Source: Arthrobacter_B citreus (lineage in GTDB: Bacteria > Actinomycetota > Actinomycetes > Actinomycetales > Micrococcaceae). From it: a stretch of 64,000 nt of DNA. The translations under genes were made by a program, and so were the position numbers. The stretch's first letter is position 1. Every line of letters starts with the position of its first letter. This document shows positions 25,746-35,138 of the stretch, one piece after another. Location: the NCBI RefSeq assembly GCF_042429235.1, contig NZ_JBHMBA010000007.1, one strand, 5' to 3'. Below the pieces are notes generated by a model, which worked only from the letters and a program-made list of their open reading frames with translations, searched no databases and was not told the origin of the DNA.

Positions 25746-26974
25746 GCACCACCGAGACCCGCCGCCCTGATTCCTCCGTGCAGCAGCGCCCGGAACCGGC
25801 GGCCAACAACACTCCGCCGTGGGCCATCGTCACCCTGCGCGAGGTCATGGTGAAAGCCCGCGACCGCAGTTACCTGATCTCCACTCTGGTTACCCTGGTG
25901 CTGATTGTCGGCGCCGTGGTGTTCAACGCCTATATGGCCAACCGCGGCGACGACTACGCCGTGGCCGTGACGGGGACCTCCGGTGCGGCCGTGGTGGAAA
26001 CCGCCGGCGAGACTGCCGGCACCGATGACAACACCACCTTCGAAGCGGTTAACGCCGACTCCCCCGACGCAGCACGGGAACTGGTCCGCAACGGTGACGC
26101 CGATGCCGCCCTGCTGCAGGATTCCGACGGCGTCTGGACCCTGGTGGGGAACGAGGAAGTTGACGGCGGGCTGCGCTCCGCGCTTACTGAAGCGCTGCGG
26201 CTGACCGTCCTTAATGACAACGCCGAAGCGGCCGGAACCACCGGCACGGAGCTGTTGGCCGGCAGCGAGCTGCAGGAAGAGCTGCTCGAGGGTAATGCCG
26301 AAAACGCCCTGCTGGCCACCGTGGTGGGTTTTGCCTTCAGCTTCCTGTTCTACATGTCCGCCATCATCTTCGGCATGGCCATCGCCACCTCGGTGCTGGA
26401 GGAGAAGCAGAACCGGGTGGTGGAAATCCTGGCCACGGCGATTCCCATCCGGCAGCTGCTCTACGGCAAGGTGGCCGGCAACACCGTCCTGGCAATGATC
26501 CAGCTGGCCCTGTACGGCGGTGCGGCCTTGCTGGCGCTGAACATGACGGACACGGCGGACATGGTGGGAATGATCATTCCGGCCTCCGGCTGGTTCCTGG
26601 TGTTCTTCCTCGCCGGGTTCCTGATCCTGGCCTCGGCCTGGGCCATGCTCGGCGCCATGGCCAGCCGCAACGAGGACCTGAGCAACAGCTCCACCCCGGT
26701 GCTCGCCGTTGTCTTCGCCGCACTGTTTGCCGGCCTGTTCGCCAAGGGACAGCTGCTGGTGATCGCGTCCTACATCCCGGTGGTGTCCTCGGTGGCAATG
26801 CCCATCCGGATGCTCAATACCGATGTTCCGCTCTGGGAAACATTCCTGTCCCTGGCTATCGCCCTGGCCGCGGCCTACGCTCTGCTGCGCTTCAGCGAAA
26901 ACATCTACCGCCGCGCGGTCATGCAGAGCGGAGGCGCGCTGACCCTCCGCAAGGCCATGAAGCTGGAGTCCTAG
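25742..26974 (+). CDS. ABC-2 type transporter permease (NatB-like)
   Basis: A 410-residue permease. One membrane helix (LISTLVTLVLIVGAVVF) is followed by an extracytoplasmic domain of about 150 acidic residues, then about five helices, with EEKQNRVVEILATAIPIRQL between the second and third, a hallmark of NatB/YhaP-type ABC-2 permeases. With the ATPase it forms an exporter of sodium, a peptide or a drug. The ATG at 25742 overlaps the ATPase stop (ATGA); codons further upstream in this frame belong to another reading of the ATPase gene. Its stop faces malQ with 12 bases between. Confidence 0.92.
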   Translation: MSTTETRRPDSSVQQRPEPAANNTPPWAIVTLREVMVKARDRSYLISTLVTLVLIVGAVVFNAYMANRGDDYAVAVTGTSGAAVVETAGETAGTDDNTTFEAVNADSPDAARELVRNGDADAALLQDSDGVWTLVGNEEVDGGLRSALTEALRLTVLNDNAEAAGTTGTELLAGSELQEELLEGNAENALLATVVGFAFSFLFYMSAIIFGMAIATSVLEEKQNRVVEILATAIPIRQLLYGKVAGNTVLAMIQLALYGGAALLALNMTDTADMVGMIIPASGWFLVFFLAGFLILASAWAMLGAMASRNEDLSNSSTPVLAVVFAALFAGLFAKGQLLVIASYIPVVSSVAMPIRMLNTDVPLWETFLSLAIALAAAYALLRFSENIYRRAVMQSGGALTLRKAMKLES

Positions 26975-26986
26975 GAAACTGGGATC

Positions 26987-29140
26987 CTAGATCGAGTCCC
27001 GCATCAGGTTGGCCAGGGAGTTGAAGCGGTGGTTGGAGGGCAGGTCATCGATCAGGATGGCCTGCCCGTCCGGCCCGCTCAGGGGAATCCGCCAGTTGGG
27101 ATATTCGTCTCCGGTGCCCGGCTGGTTTTGGGTCTGCCGCTCCCCCACCGCATCAGTCAGTGACACCCCGAGGAGCACCGATGGTGTCTGCAGGATGAAG
27201 GAATGCAGCGCCTCAACGGTCTGCTGGACCGAATCGCTGCCGGTGCCGGATTCGGGCAGCAGTCCGCGGCTGCGGACCAGCGACAGGACGGCTTCCCTGG
27301 CGGCGGCGTCGGCTTCCCGCTCTTCCTCCACCGGGCGGCTCAGCAGGCCCAGGGACGCACGAAGGTCCACATGTTCGCCGGCGAGGTATCCGGCCGCGGG
27401 CGGCAGGTCGTGGGTGTTGACGGTGGTCAGGGCGCCCTGACGGTATTCCTCGGGCAGCCGCGGGCCGGTTTCGGCCTCTTCGAACCACAGGATGGACGTG
27501 CCAAGCACGCCCCGCTCTCCGAGGTACTCCTGCACCCAGGGCTCAAACACTCCCAGGTCTTCGCCGACGACGACCGCGCCGGTGCGCTCTGCCTCCAGCG
27601 CCAGAATCCCAATCAGCGCCTCATGGTCGAAGTGCACATAGGCCCCCTCGCCCGGAGCTGATCCGGCCGGAATCCACCACTGCCGGAACAGGCCCAGAAT
27701 GTGATCGACCCGGATGCCGCCGGCATGCCGCAGCACGGTCCGCAGCATGTCCCGGTACGGCAGGTAGCCGGCGTCGGCCAGCCGCTGCGGGTGCCAGGGC
27801 GGCTGGCTCCAGTCCTGGCCCTGCTGGTTGAACATGTCCGGCGGCGCCCCCACTGAAACGCCGGGAGCAAGCACCGGCCGCAGCATCCACGCGTCCGCGC
27901 CCGCCGGATGTACGCCCACGGCCAGGTCATGGACCACGCCGATGGACATCCCGGCGCTCCGGGCCGCGGTCTGGACGTTTTCCAGCTGCTGGTCGCAGAT
28001 CCACTGCAGCCACTTGAAGAACTGCACGCGCGGGGCGAGGTCCTGCTCGTTCCGGCGCACGTAGGAGCTGTCAGGCCCCGTAATCTGCTCCCACTCGGGT
28101 GCTCCGGCGGGAAGTTTCTCAGCCAGCGCGCTCCACAGGGCAAAGCTCTCCAAGCCGGGCCCTTCCAAGTCGCAGAACCGCTGAAACTGCTGTTCCCTCG
28201 CGATGCTCCGCGGGACCGAGAAAACCTGCTCCAGCGCGGCAAGCTTGGCCGCATAGGTTGCATCGCGGTCCAGCAGATCGGTGGAGCGGTTGGCTGCGCT
28301 GAGCGCCCGTGCCGATTCCTCGACCTGCGCCGTGGCTGCTGCGGGAAGGTACGCATACTCCGGGACGTCCTCGACCCGGATGTAGAGCGGATTGAAGAAG
28401 CGCCGGGTGGTGGGCAGGTACGGGGATGGCTCCAGCGGCGGAACCGGTTCGGCAGCGTGAAGGGGATTGATCAGAATGAACCCGGCCCCGTGGTCAGCGC
28501 CGGAAAGAGCCGCCAGGTCCGCCAAGTCGTTCAGGTCGCCAATGCCCCAGGAACGGGAGGACCGCACCGAATACAGCTGCGCCATCAGTCCCCAGGCGCG
28601 GCGTTGGGCCAGTTGCGCCGCCGTCGTGAGCCGTGCCGGAGTGACCACCAGGACGGTATCCGCCTGCTTTCCGCCGCACTTGACCTCGAGGCGGTGCCAT
28701 CCCAGCGGCAGGTCCAGGGGAAGCCGCACGAGGGTGCGGGCGGTCAGCGTCCCGTCAAGGTCCAGCTCTTCGGCGGGAACCCGCGGCCAGTCGAGCCCGC
28801 GTTGACCGCCGTCCTCCAGCGTGATGAACACTGTGGCGTCCTCCCCCACCGGGGTGTGGACGGCGACTGAATGGCTGCCGCCTTCGCGGACGACGACGGC
28901 ACCGGGCAGAGTCCGCCGCCACTCGGAGAGGCGCCCTTCAGCCAGGGATGCGGCCATTTCATCTTCGGTGTCCACCGCGACTCCCAGCGCGGAGAGGACG
29001 CGGCGCAGCGTTTCATCCGATACTTCGCGGGGTGTGCCGTCCCAGCCCTTGAAGGTGGTGACTACGTGGTGGTGTGCGGCGAGCTCGCGCAAAAGGGTGC
29101 TGCTGTCCGTCGCCTGGCCAGGAGAATTCGCTACAGTCAT
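26987..29140 (-). CDS. malQ: 4-alpha-glucanotransferase
   Basis: A 717-residue GH77 amylomaltase of the actinobacterial form with an N-terminal extension of about 150 residues. The catalytic part has WGIGDLNDLADL, the nucleophile Asp in GGIRVDHILGLF, the acid/base Glu in VVGEDLG, and the third carboxylate in NTHDLPPAAGY. It transfers glucan chains between maltodextrins in the cytosol, in maltose or glycogen breakdown. No other glycogen genes lie nearby, so it is probably transcribed alone. The Shine-Dalgarno sequence before the ATG is weak. Confidence 0.95.
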   Translation of the reverse strand: MTVANSPGQATDSSTLLRELAAHHHVVTTFKGWDGTPREVSDETLRRVLSALGVAVDTEDEMAASLAEGRLSEWRRTLPGAVVVREGGSHSVAVHTPVGEDATVFITLEDGGQRGLDWPRVPAEELDLDGTLTARTLVRLPLDLPLGWHRLEVKCGGKQADTVLVVTPARLTTAAQLAQRRAWGLMAQLYSVRSSRSWGIGDLNDLADLAALSGADHGAGFILINPLHAAEPVPPLEPSPYLPTTRRFFNPLYIRVEDVPEYAYLPAAATAQVEESARALSAANRSTDLLDRDATYAAKLAALEQVFSVPRSIAREQQFQRFCDLEGPGLESFALWSALAEKLPAGAPEWEQITGPDSSYVRRNEQDLAPRVQFFKWLQWICDQQLENVQTAARSAGMSIGVVHDLAVGVHPAGADAWMLRPVLAPGVSVGAPPDMFNQQGQDWSQPPWHPQRLADAGYLPYRDMLRTVLRHAGGIRVDHILGLFRQWWIPAGSAPGEGAYVHFDHEALIGILALEAERTGAVVVGEDLGVFEPWVQEYLGERGVLGTSILWFEEAETGPRLPEEYRQGALTTVNTHDLPPAAGYLAGEHVDLRASLGLLSRPVEEEREADAAAREAVLSLVRSRGLLPESGTGSDSVQQTVEALHSFILQTPSVLLGVSLTDAVGERQTQNQPGTGDEYPNWRIPLSGPDGQAILIDDLPSNHRFNSLANLMRDSI

Positions 29141-29195
29141 GACAGCTAATCTAAGGGTTGCCGAGCCCCGTCGCCCAGCCCCGGTGTCCGCAGGC

Positions 29196-29525
29196 CTAGC
29201 TGCGCTTTTCCGTCAGCCGCCACACATCCTGGTAATCCGGATGATCCTCATAGGCAGCGGCCATGGCTGCCAGCGCCAGAGTGGTCCACTCCAACTCATC
29301 AGCGGACTGCTTGCCCTCGCCGTCCGGATCCATCACCATCCGCGCCAGTGCGTTCCGCCTGGCGCCGCCGATGATTTCGATGAGCATCAGCTTGGATTCG
29401 CATTCACGAAGCAGCCGTTCCTCATACCACCGGTCGGAAGGGGAAACGCCCCGGGCCGTCAGGAGCTTGCGGGACTCCGCGGCATCGTCCTGGAAGCGGG
29501 TCAACAGGAAGTCCACGATATCCAT
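29196..29525 (-). CDS. DUF6221 family protein
   Basis: A 109-residue soluble acidic protein. The start MDIVDFLLTRFQDDAAESRK, the helix LLRECESKLMLIE and the end YEDHPDYQDVWRL match the DUF6221 group, small actinobacterial proteins often tied to mobile or phage-like regions but of unknown function. The ATG at 29525 with GGGAG just upstream was chosen over codons further up in this frame. It lies 55 bases downstream of malQ's start on the same strand. Confidence 0.72.
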   Translation of the reverse strand: MDIVDFLLTRFQDDAAESRKLLTARGVSPSDRWYEERLLRECESKLMLIEIIGGARRNALARMVMDPDGEGKQSADELEWTTLALAAMAAAYEDHPDYQDVWRLTEKRS

Positions 29526-29648
29526 GCTCCCGATCGTACGCCGGGCGCCCCCGGGCGTCAGGGACACCAGCGCAAAACTGCACGCTGAGCACGGGAATAA
29601 CTTTCAACCCCGGTTGGTTGACATAACTAGTCAAGAGAAAGAGAGTCT

Positions 29649-29894
29649 GTGCCAGCCCCAAGCATGCCCAGTACGCCCATCCGTTCGAAGACGAGCCGCG
29701 CCAAGCGAATCCGAAATATCCGTTCCATCCGCCGCGGAGACCACATTGAAGTCCGAAGCGGAAATGAGGTCCACTACCGCGGAGAAGTACGCGACAGCGC
29801 GCCGGGTTTGGGCACGATCTGGCTCCGGGGTGAAGACGGACTCCGCATTGCCGTCAGCGTCGAGGACTTCACCATCTGGAAGGTCCCGGCCTAG
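29649..29894 (+). CDS. Small basic hypothetical protein with SH3-like pattern
   Basis: An 81-residue protein starting with GTG after AAAGAGAG. The first 30 residues are strongly basic (SRAKRIRNIRSIRRGD); the rest alternates strands and turns (HIEVRSGNEVHYRGEVRDSA, LGTIWLRGED, GLRIAVSVEDFTIWKV), like a small SH3-type barrel. It may bind nucleic acid. Codon bias at third positions is high in G+C like its neighbours. TTGACA at 29618-29623 could be a -35 box but no clear -10 follows. Confidence 0.6.
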   Translation: MPAPSMPSTPIRSKTSRAKRIRNIRSIRRGDHIEVRSGNEVHYRGEVRDSAPGLGTIWLRGEDGLRIAVSVEDFTIWKVPA

Positions 29895-29918
29895 CCCGGT
29901 TCCTTCCCGGCCGGAGCA

Positions 29919-30677
29919 TTACCGGTCCATCAGGGACCCGGCACTGATATTCAGCGTGGCAGCCGTCATGGTCGCCGCCTTGTCCGACGCTGCGAAGGCC
30001 GCAGCATTTCCCACGTCCTCCAGGGTTGCAGCCCGTTTCGGCAGCGTGGCATCAACAATGCTGTTGGCGATATCCTCGCGTCCGTCCATCCCTGCCGGCA
30101 GGGATTCGGGGATGCCGCCGCTGCGCAGGGTGACAACGCGGATGCCGTGACGGCCGAGTTCAACCGCCAGCTGACGCCGCATGGCCTCCATGGCTTCAAA
30201 CGCGGTGATAAGTCCGCCGTAGTAATTCCCGGGACTTGGATCCCCGGATCCCCCAAACACCAGGATGACCCCCGACCCCTGCCGCATCATTTGCCTGGCC
30301 GCAGCCCGGGAGGTCAGGAAAAAGCTCTGCACGGCGGTCGAAACCGGGCGAAGGTAGTCCTCCACCTCCATATCCACCATGGGAGAGCCCTGGATGTCAC
30401 CGTGCTGGATGACGTTCAGCGAGATGTCCAGGCTTCCTGCGGCAGCGGCGACATCATCAGCGTGCTCGTTGACGGCCTGTTCGTTGGTGGCATCCAGCAG
30501 CGCCGTCTCGGCAAGTCCTCCAGCGGCGCGAATATCCCTGGCCACGGCTTCAAGGTTTTCCGGACTGCGGCCGGCCAGAAACACCCGGGCGCCTTCGCGG
30601 GCGAAGGCCCGGGCCACCGCTCCCCCGATTGATCCTCCCCCGCCGTAGATGACGGCGGTTTTTCCGTTAAGCAGCAT
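29919..30677 (-). CDS. SDR family oxidoreductase with altered catalytic motif
   Basis: A 252-residue short-chain dehydrogenase-like protein. The cofactor motif is GGGGSIGGAVA. The usual Ser is in VFGGSGD, but the place of the YxxxK motif reads NYYGGLITAFEAM, so the catalytic Lys is missing. The typical substrate loop and C-terminal strand (TLNISAGSLMDR) remain. The protein may bind NAD(P) without normal reductase activity, or use a shifted residue. A strong inverted repeat lies upstream at 30751-30786. Confidence 0.82.
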   Translation of the reverse strand: MLLNGKTAVIYGGGGSIGGAVARAFAREGARVFLAGRSPENLEAVARDIRAAGGLAETALLDATNEQAVNEHADDVAAAAGSLDISLNVIQHGDIQGSPMVDMEVEDYLRPVSTAVQSFFLTSRAAARQMMRQGSGVILVFGGSGDPSPGNYYGGLITAFEAMEAMRRQLAVELGRHGIRVVTLRSGGIPESLPAGMDGREDIANSIVDATLPKRAATLEDVGNAAAFAASDKAATMTAATLNISAGSLMDR

Positions 30678-30750
30678 GTGCGCCTCTTAGATCCGCTGTG
30701 GGTATGCGTTCGTGGCTGTGCCTGACAATGATGGCACTGCCGCACTGCCG

Positions 30751-30786
30751 TGCACAGGGGCCGGGCAACTGTCCGGCCCCTGTGCA
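30751..30786 (-). terminator. GC-rich hairpin between two minus-strand genes
   Basis: A perfect 14-bp inverted repeat (TGCACAGGGGCCGG at 30751-30764 with 30773-30786) and an eight-base loop. It starts 26 bases beyond the stop at 30813 of the upstream gene, so it probably ends that transcript before the SDR gene. No T-run is present. Confidence 0.65.
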
Positions 30787-30812
30787 GGGCAGATCCTGCG
30801 CAGGTTTTATCG

Positions 30813-31091
30813 TTACCAGCGCACCTTTTTCTCCCGCCTTCCCTGCTTGCCGTAGGCGTGCGTGGGCTTGTGGTCCTTGCCCATGCTTTGCCAGCCCGGC
30901 AGCGCGTTTTCCGCGGCCATCGCCGCCATCGTCTTTTCCTGCGCTTCCGCGCTCAGCTTGGCGGCTGCGGCGGGAGCGAGATTCACCGTTGCCTCCGGCA
31001 GCCGCGGGGCCGGCACTGGGGAAGACAACAGGGAAGACAGCGGGGAATTTTGGGACAGGGGTTTGGCGTGGTTTTTCTTGTTATGCGTCAT
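30813..31091 (-). CDS. Small hypothetical protein
   Basis: A 92-residue protein starting MTHNKKNHAKPLSQN with GGAGA seven bases upstream. It is Ala-, Ser- and Pro-rich with basic ends (KQGRREKKVRW) and no membrane helix. No family was recognised. Gene status rests on the good ribosome-binding site, a hairpin after the stop, and absence of a competing gene. Confidence 0.5.
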   Translation of the reverse strand: MTHNKKNHAKPLSQNSPLSSLLSSPVPAPRLPEATVNLAPAAAAKLSAEAQEKTMAAMAAENALPGWQSMGKDHKPTHAYGKQGRREKKVRW

Positions 31092-31347
31092 GGTGATCTC
31101 CGGACTTTCAGCTGCGGGCCGGGAGCTTCGCTGGGAATGGTGCGGACACGGCTCCCGGAACGTCCAGCTGCAGTTCCTCCTGCCATTCCGTCGTGCGTGG
31201 AAGAGCAGAGAGGCCAGTTGGGTCGTCGTTCGGGATTGGAGCACGGCCAGCAACACGCACCATCGACAAGCTCACCCGGCGGTGGGTGAATACTGTCTGC
31301 GAAAAAGAGGGTGCGTGCGACCGGGAGGGATCAGCGGCGCCGATAAT

Positions 31348-31395
31348 GGAGGCAGAGTCCCTAAAGGAGGCAGAGTCCCTCAGGGAGGCAGATCC
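31348..31395 (+). repeat. 18-bp direct repeat, about 2.7 copies
   Basis: GGAGGCAGAGTCCCT begins two adjacent 18-base units (31348-31365 and 31366-31383), followed by a partial third copy. The period keeps a reading frame that encodes AESLKE/AESLRE. Confidence 0.8.
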
Positions 31396-31457
31396 ACGGA
31401 GCCCGGTCAGGGCACGGCCCTACTCGTAAATGAGTTCCATGCGGACACCGTAACAAC

Positions 31458-31494
31458 AAAGGACGGCACCGGGAAGACCCCGGTGCCGTCCTTT
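31458..31494. terminator. Strong hairpin terminator downstream of putA
   Basis: A perfect 16-bp stem (31458-31473 with 31479-31494) and a five-base loop. Plus-strand flank CGTTTT and minus-strand flank TGTTGTTA make it usable from both sides. It lies 57 bases beyond the putA stop codon. Confidence 0.88.
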
Positions 31495-31551
31495 CGTTTT
31501 AACCAATCCCTGTCCTGCCGGGAAAGCTTGGCCCGATAGGGCCCGGCCTGC

Positions 31552-34500
31552 CTAGATCAGGGCGTCGGAGAGGTGATTCGGCGTTCCGAATCGGTGGGCA
31601 GTGATGCTGACGGCCTGTTCGTGCAGGAACGGCAGCAGTTCCACTCGTCCGGCTTCGGTAACCGGGTTGGCGTAGACGGCAATGTCCGGGCGGCCGCCCA
31701 GTGCTTCGGCCAGCGCCGATGCGTCAGTTCCGATGAGGCGGATCCGCGGACCGTGGACTGCGGGATCGTAGCTGGAAGCGGACGCCAGCCATTCGGCGTC
31801 GTTCTCCTGGGTGACGGGGATCCCGTGTTCGGTCAGCAGCGCCAGCAGCGCCACCGGCAGTTCGACGCCGGTGGAGACCCGCAGTGCGGATCCGGCCAGC
31901 AGGCCGGCAGCCACAACGCGGAGCATGGCGGTCAGTGACTGCTTCTCGGCCAACCGGATGGTGACCGGCAGCGGCCGGTACCGGAAGACGTTGCGCTCGG
32001 CGGACAGTGCCGAAACATCCTTGACGGTGCCGAATTCCTCAGCCCAGGCCGCGGCGTCGCTGCTCAGTGCCCGGTGCAGGAACTCAGTGTCGGCGGCATA
32101 GCTGCCGGCCGATGCCGAGGCCAGGATTTTCGCTGCGCCCTGGTGGGTCACGGGCGCTCCGGCGCCGGTGGAAACCGCCGGCTCCCACTCGCCCAGGCCC
32201 ATCAGGTAGTTCGGGCCGCCGGCCTTGGTTCCTGCGCCGACTGCCGACTTCTTCCAGCCGCCGAAGGGCTGGCGCTGGACGATGGCTCCGGTGATGCCGC
32301 GGTTGATGTAGAGGTTGCCGGCGGAGATGTTCTCCAGCCACACATCCATTTCCGCGGGGTCCAGGGAATGCAGGCCTGAGGTCAGCCCGTAATCGATCTG
32401 GTTCTGCAGGGCGATGGCTTCCTCAAGCGTGTCCGCGGTCATCACGCCGAGGATCGGGCCGAAGTACTCGGTGAGGTGGAACTCGGACCCGAGGCGGACA
32501 CCGGTGCGGACGCCCGGGCTCCACAGCCGGCCGCTGTCATCGAGCTGCTTGGGTTCAATCAGCCAGGACTCGCCCTCGCCCAGGACCGTGAGTCCGCGCA
32601 GCAGCTTGCCGGCGGCCGGTTCAATGACCGGACCCATCTGGGTCACGGCGTCCACCGGATAGCCGACCTTGAGGGACTGCACAGCGTCAACCAGCTGATT
32701 GCGGAAGCGCGGTGACTTGGCCACCGAGCCCACGAGGATCACCAGGGAGGCTGCGGAGCACTTCTGGCCGGCGTGGCCGAAGGCGGACGCAACGACGTCG
32801 CGGGCAGCCAGGTCAAAGTCGGCGCTGGGCGTGACGATGATGGCGTTCTTGCCGGAGGTCTCGGCCAGCAGCGGAAGGTCGGAGCGGAAGGAACGGAACA
32901 GTTCGGCGGTCTCGTACCCGCCGGTGAGGATGACGCGGTCCACGGACGGATGCGCCACCAGCTGGCGGCCCAGCTCCTTCTCGCCCAGTTGCACCATCTG
33001 CAGCACGTCGCGGGGAACGCCGGCTTCCCAGAGGGCCTCAACCATGACGGCGCCGCTGCGTGCGGACTGGCGGGCGGGCTTGATGATCACCGATGATCCG
33101 GCGGCCAGGGCCGCCAGGGTTGAACCTGCCGGGATGGCAACCGGGAAGTTCCACGGCGGAGTGACGACGGTGAGGCGGGCCGGCACAAACCGGGCGCCGT
33201 CGACAGTTTCCAGGTCCTTGGCACGCTCTGCATAGTAGTGGGCGAAGTCGACGGCCTCGGACACCTCGGGATCCGACTGGTCCAGCGTCTTGCCGGTTTC
33301 GGAAGCCATGACCTCCATCAGGTCCGCACGCTTCTGCTGCAGCACGACGCCGGCGCGGTGCAGGACGTCGGCGCGCTCGGCTGCGCTGAGCGACGCCCAG
33401 CCCTTGGCTGAGTCCACACCGGTGCGGATGACTGCGTCCAGGGCAGCTTCATCGGTGATCTGTGCTTCGTTGACGGCGGCGACGCCGAGGACGGACTCCT
33501 CGACGCGCGTCAGGATGGACCGGCCCCAGGCCTGGTTGGCGGGCAGGGACGGATCGGTGTCCGGCGTGTTTTCGAAGCCCTGGTTGGCGGCGTCGGCTCC
33601 GGCGGTATCCGCGGGGCGGGGCTGGCTGCGGTCCTGGACCCGGTTGGACGCGGGAACGGCGTCATCGAGATCCGCCAGCGAGGTGAGGAAGCGCAGCTTC
33701 TCGCGCTCGAACAGCGTCTCGTTTTCGCTCAGCTCGAAGACGGCGGACATGAAGTTTTCGGAGCTCGCCCCTTCTTCGAGGCGCCGGATCAGGTAGGCGA
33801 TGGCGACGTCGAACTCCGCCGGGTGCACCACCGGGGTGTACAGCAGCAGCGAACCGACGTCGCGCTTGACCACTTCGGCTTGGCCGGTGGCCATGCCCAG
33901 CAGCATCTCAAACTCGATGCCGTCGGTAACGCCGCGCTGCTTGGCCAGCAGCCAGGCGAAGGCAACGTCGAAGAGGTTGTGGCCAGCCACGCCAATGCGC
34001 ACGTTGGCCACGTGCTCGGGGCGCAGGGCGTAGTTGATCACTCGCTTGTAGTTGGTGTCAGTTTCCGCCTTGGTGCCGCAGGTGGCCAGGGGCCAGCCGT
34101 GCAGCGATGCTTCCACCTGCTCCATCGGCAGGTTGGCGCCCTTGACGACGCGCACCTTGATGGGCGCACCGCCGTCGGCGCGGCGTGCGGCGGCAAATTC
34201 CTGCAGGCGCATCATGGCGGACAGGGCATCTGGGAGGTAGGCCTGCAGGACGATGCCGGCTTCCAGGTCCTTGAACTCCGGCATGGAGAGGAGCTTGGTG
34301 AAGACCGCCATGGTCATCTCCAGGTCCTTGTACTCCTCCATGTCCAGGTTGATGAACTTCTTGGGGCTGAAGGATGACGCCTGCCGGTACAGCGGGGCCA
34401 GCTTCTCCACCACGTGCTCGACGGCTTCGTCGAAGGCCCAGTGGGAGTGCGGCGACACGGTGGAGGAGACCTTGATGGACACGTATTCAACGTCGTCCCG

Positions 34501-35028
34501 GGCCAGGAGATCATGGGTGCCCTGCAGGCGGCGGTTGGCTTCACGCTCGCCCAGCACTGCCTCACCGAGGAGGTTCATGTTCAGGCGGACGTCATCCTTG
34601 CGGATGCTGCTGATGGCCTTGCCCAGCCGGGCGTCCGTGGCGTCGACGATCAGGTGGCCCACCATCCGGCGCAGCACTTTTCGGGCCACGGGAATGACCA
34701 CCTGGGGAAGCACCGGAGCCATGACGCCGCCGAGCCGGACGGCCGAGCGCATGTACCAGGGCAGGAAACCGGGAACCTGCGGAGCCAGTGCCGCGAGGTT
34801 CCGGCCGGCAACGCGCAGGTCCTCGGGACGGATGACGCCGTCGACGAATCCGACGGTGAAGTCGAGCCCGGAGGGGTCCTTCAGGACGCCTGCGAGCTGG
34901 GCCGCGGAGGCGTCCACGGGTACTGATGCGGCTTCGGCCAACCAGCGGCGCACGAGCGCCACTGCTTCGCCGGACAAGTCCTGGGGCAGGCCCGGTCCCG
35001 CGGTTGGTTCGATGACGGTGTTGCTCAT
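31552..35028 (-). CDS. putA: Bifunctional proline dehydrogenase/L-glutamate gamma-semialdehyde dehydrogenase
   Basis: A 1158-residue PutA. The N-terminal part is the FAD-dependent proline dehydrogenase barrel, seen in LARDDVEYVSIKVSS and the late motif YNALRPEHVAN-like region YKRVINYALRPEHVANVR. The central part is an aldehyde dehydrogenase with PWNFPVAIPAGSTLAALAAG, the general base Glu723 in LAETSGKN and the nucleophile Cys757 in GHAGQKCSA. It oxidises proline to glutamate in two steps with channelling of the semialdehyde. The ATG at 35028 was chosen; codons further up lie in the divergent promoter region. No N-terminal ribbon-helix-helix repressor domain is present, so control probably comes from the divergent LysR gene. 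Confidence 0.96.
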   Translation of the reverse strand: MSNTVIEPTAGPGLPQDLSGEAVALVRRWLAEAASVPVDASAAQLAGVLKDPSGLDFTVGFVDGVIRPEDLRVAGRNLAALAPQVPGFLPWYMRSAVRLGGVMAPVLPQVVIPVARKVLRRMVGHLIVDATDARLGKAISSIRKDDVRLNMNLLGEAVLGEREANRRLQGTHDLLARDDVEYVSIKVSSTVSPHSHWAFDEAVEHVVEKLAPLYRQASSFSPKKFINLDMEEYKDLEMTMAVFTKLLSMPEFKDLEAGIVLQAYLPDALSAMMRLQEFAAARRADGGAPIKVRVVKGANLPMEQVEASLHGWPLATCGTKAETDTNYKRVINYALRPEHVANVRIGVAGHNLFDVAFAWLLAKQRGVTDGIEFEMLLGMATGQAEVVKRDVGSLLLYTPVVHPAEFDVAIAYLIRRLEEGASSENFMSAVFELSENETLFEREKLRFLTSLADLDDAVPASNRVQDRSQPRPADTAGADAANQGFENTPDTDPSLPANQAWGRSILTRVEESVLGVAAVNEAQITDEAALDAVIRTGVDSAKGWASLSAAERADVLHRAGVVLQQKRADLMEVMASETGKTLDQSDPEVSEAVDFAHYYAERAKDLETVDGARFVPARLTVVTPPWNFPVAIPAGSTLAALAAGSSVIIKPARQSARSGAVMVEALWEAGVPRDVLQMVQLGEKELGRQLVAHPSVDRVILTGGYETAELFRSFRSDLPLLAETSGKNAIIVTPSADFDLAARDVVASAFGHAGQKCSAASLVILVGSVAKSPRFRNQLVDAVQSLKVGYPVDAVTQMGPVIEPAAGKLLRGLTVLGEGESWLIEPKQLDDSGRLWSPGVRTGVRLGSEFHLTEYFGPILGVMTADTLEEAIALQNQIDYGLTSGLHSLDPAEMDVWLENISAGNLYINRGITGAIVQRQPFGGWKKSAVGAGTKAGGPNYLMGLGEWEPAVSTGAGAPVTHQGAAKILASASAGSYAADTEFLHRALSSDAAAWAEEFGTVKDVSALSAERNVFRYRPLPVTIRLAEKQSLTAMLRVVAAGLLAGSALRVSTGVELPVALLALLTEHGIPVTQENDAEWLASASSYDPAVHGPRIRLIGTDASALAEALGGRPDIAVYANPVTEAGRVELLPFLHEQAVSITAHRFGTPNHLSDALI

Positions 35029-35090
35029 GCGGCCAGCTCTTTTCGACGTGCGACTGATTGATGCTTTCTCTAAGTATCCGCGCAAAGTCA

Positions 35091-35138
35091 CGTAAGGCAA
35101 AGGTCGGTTTTCTTACGCATATAGGTTAGTTTTACTAA
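35091..35138. promoter_or_regulatory. Putative LysR-regulator operator between putA and its regulator
   Basis: Two dyads lie in the A+T-rich divergent interval: CGTAAG (35091-35096) with CTTACG (35112-35117), and TTAGT-TTT-ACTAA (35126-35138). The second fits the T-N11-A LysR box. They stand 37-84 bases before the LysR start codon. Confidence 0.5.

Larger units (their letters stand above)
31092..31551. other. 460-base stretch without a clear gene
   Basis: The interval between the small hypothetical gene and putA holds an 18-bp direct repeat (31348-31395) and a strong terminator (31458-31494). A 27-codon frame, ATG 31346 to TAA 31429, is built mainly of the repeat (MEAESLKEAESLREAD...). No promoter was clear. 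A short peptide gene or small RNA ending at the terminator is possible. Confidence 0.4.

Noticed and set aside
26971..26990. CTAGGA/TCCTAG dyad around the two stop codons of the ABC permease and malQ
   Set aside because: Only six base pairs and formed largely by two symmetric TAG stops; too weak to call a terminator.
31193..31429. Plus-strand 78-codon frame ending at the repeat
   Set aside because: No ribosome-binding site and basic low-complexity start; only the last 27 codons are noted as a possible short peptide.
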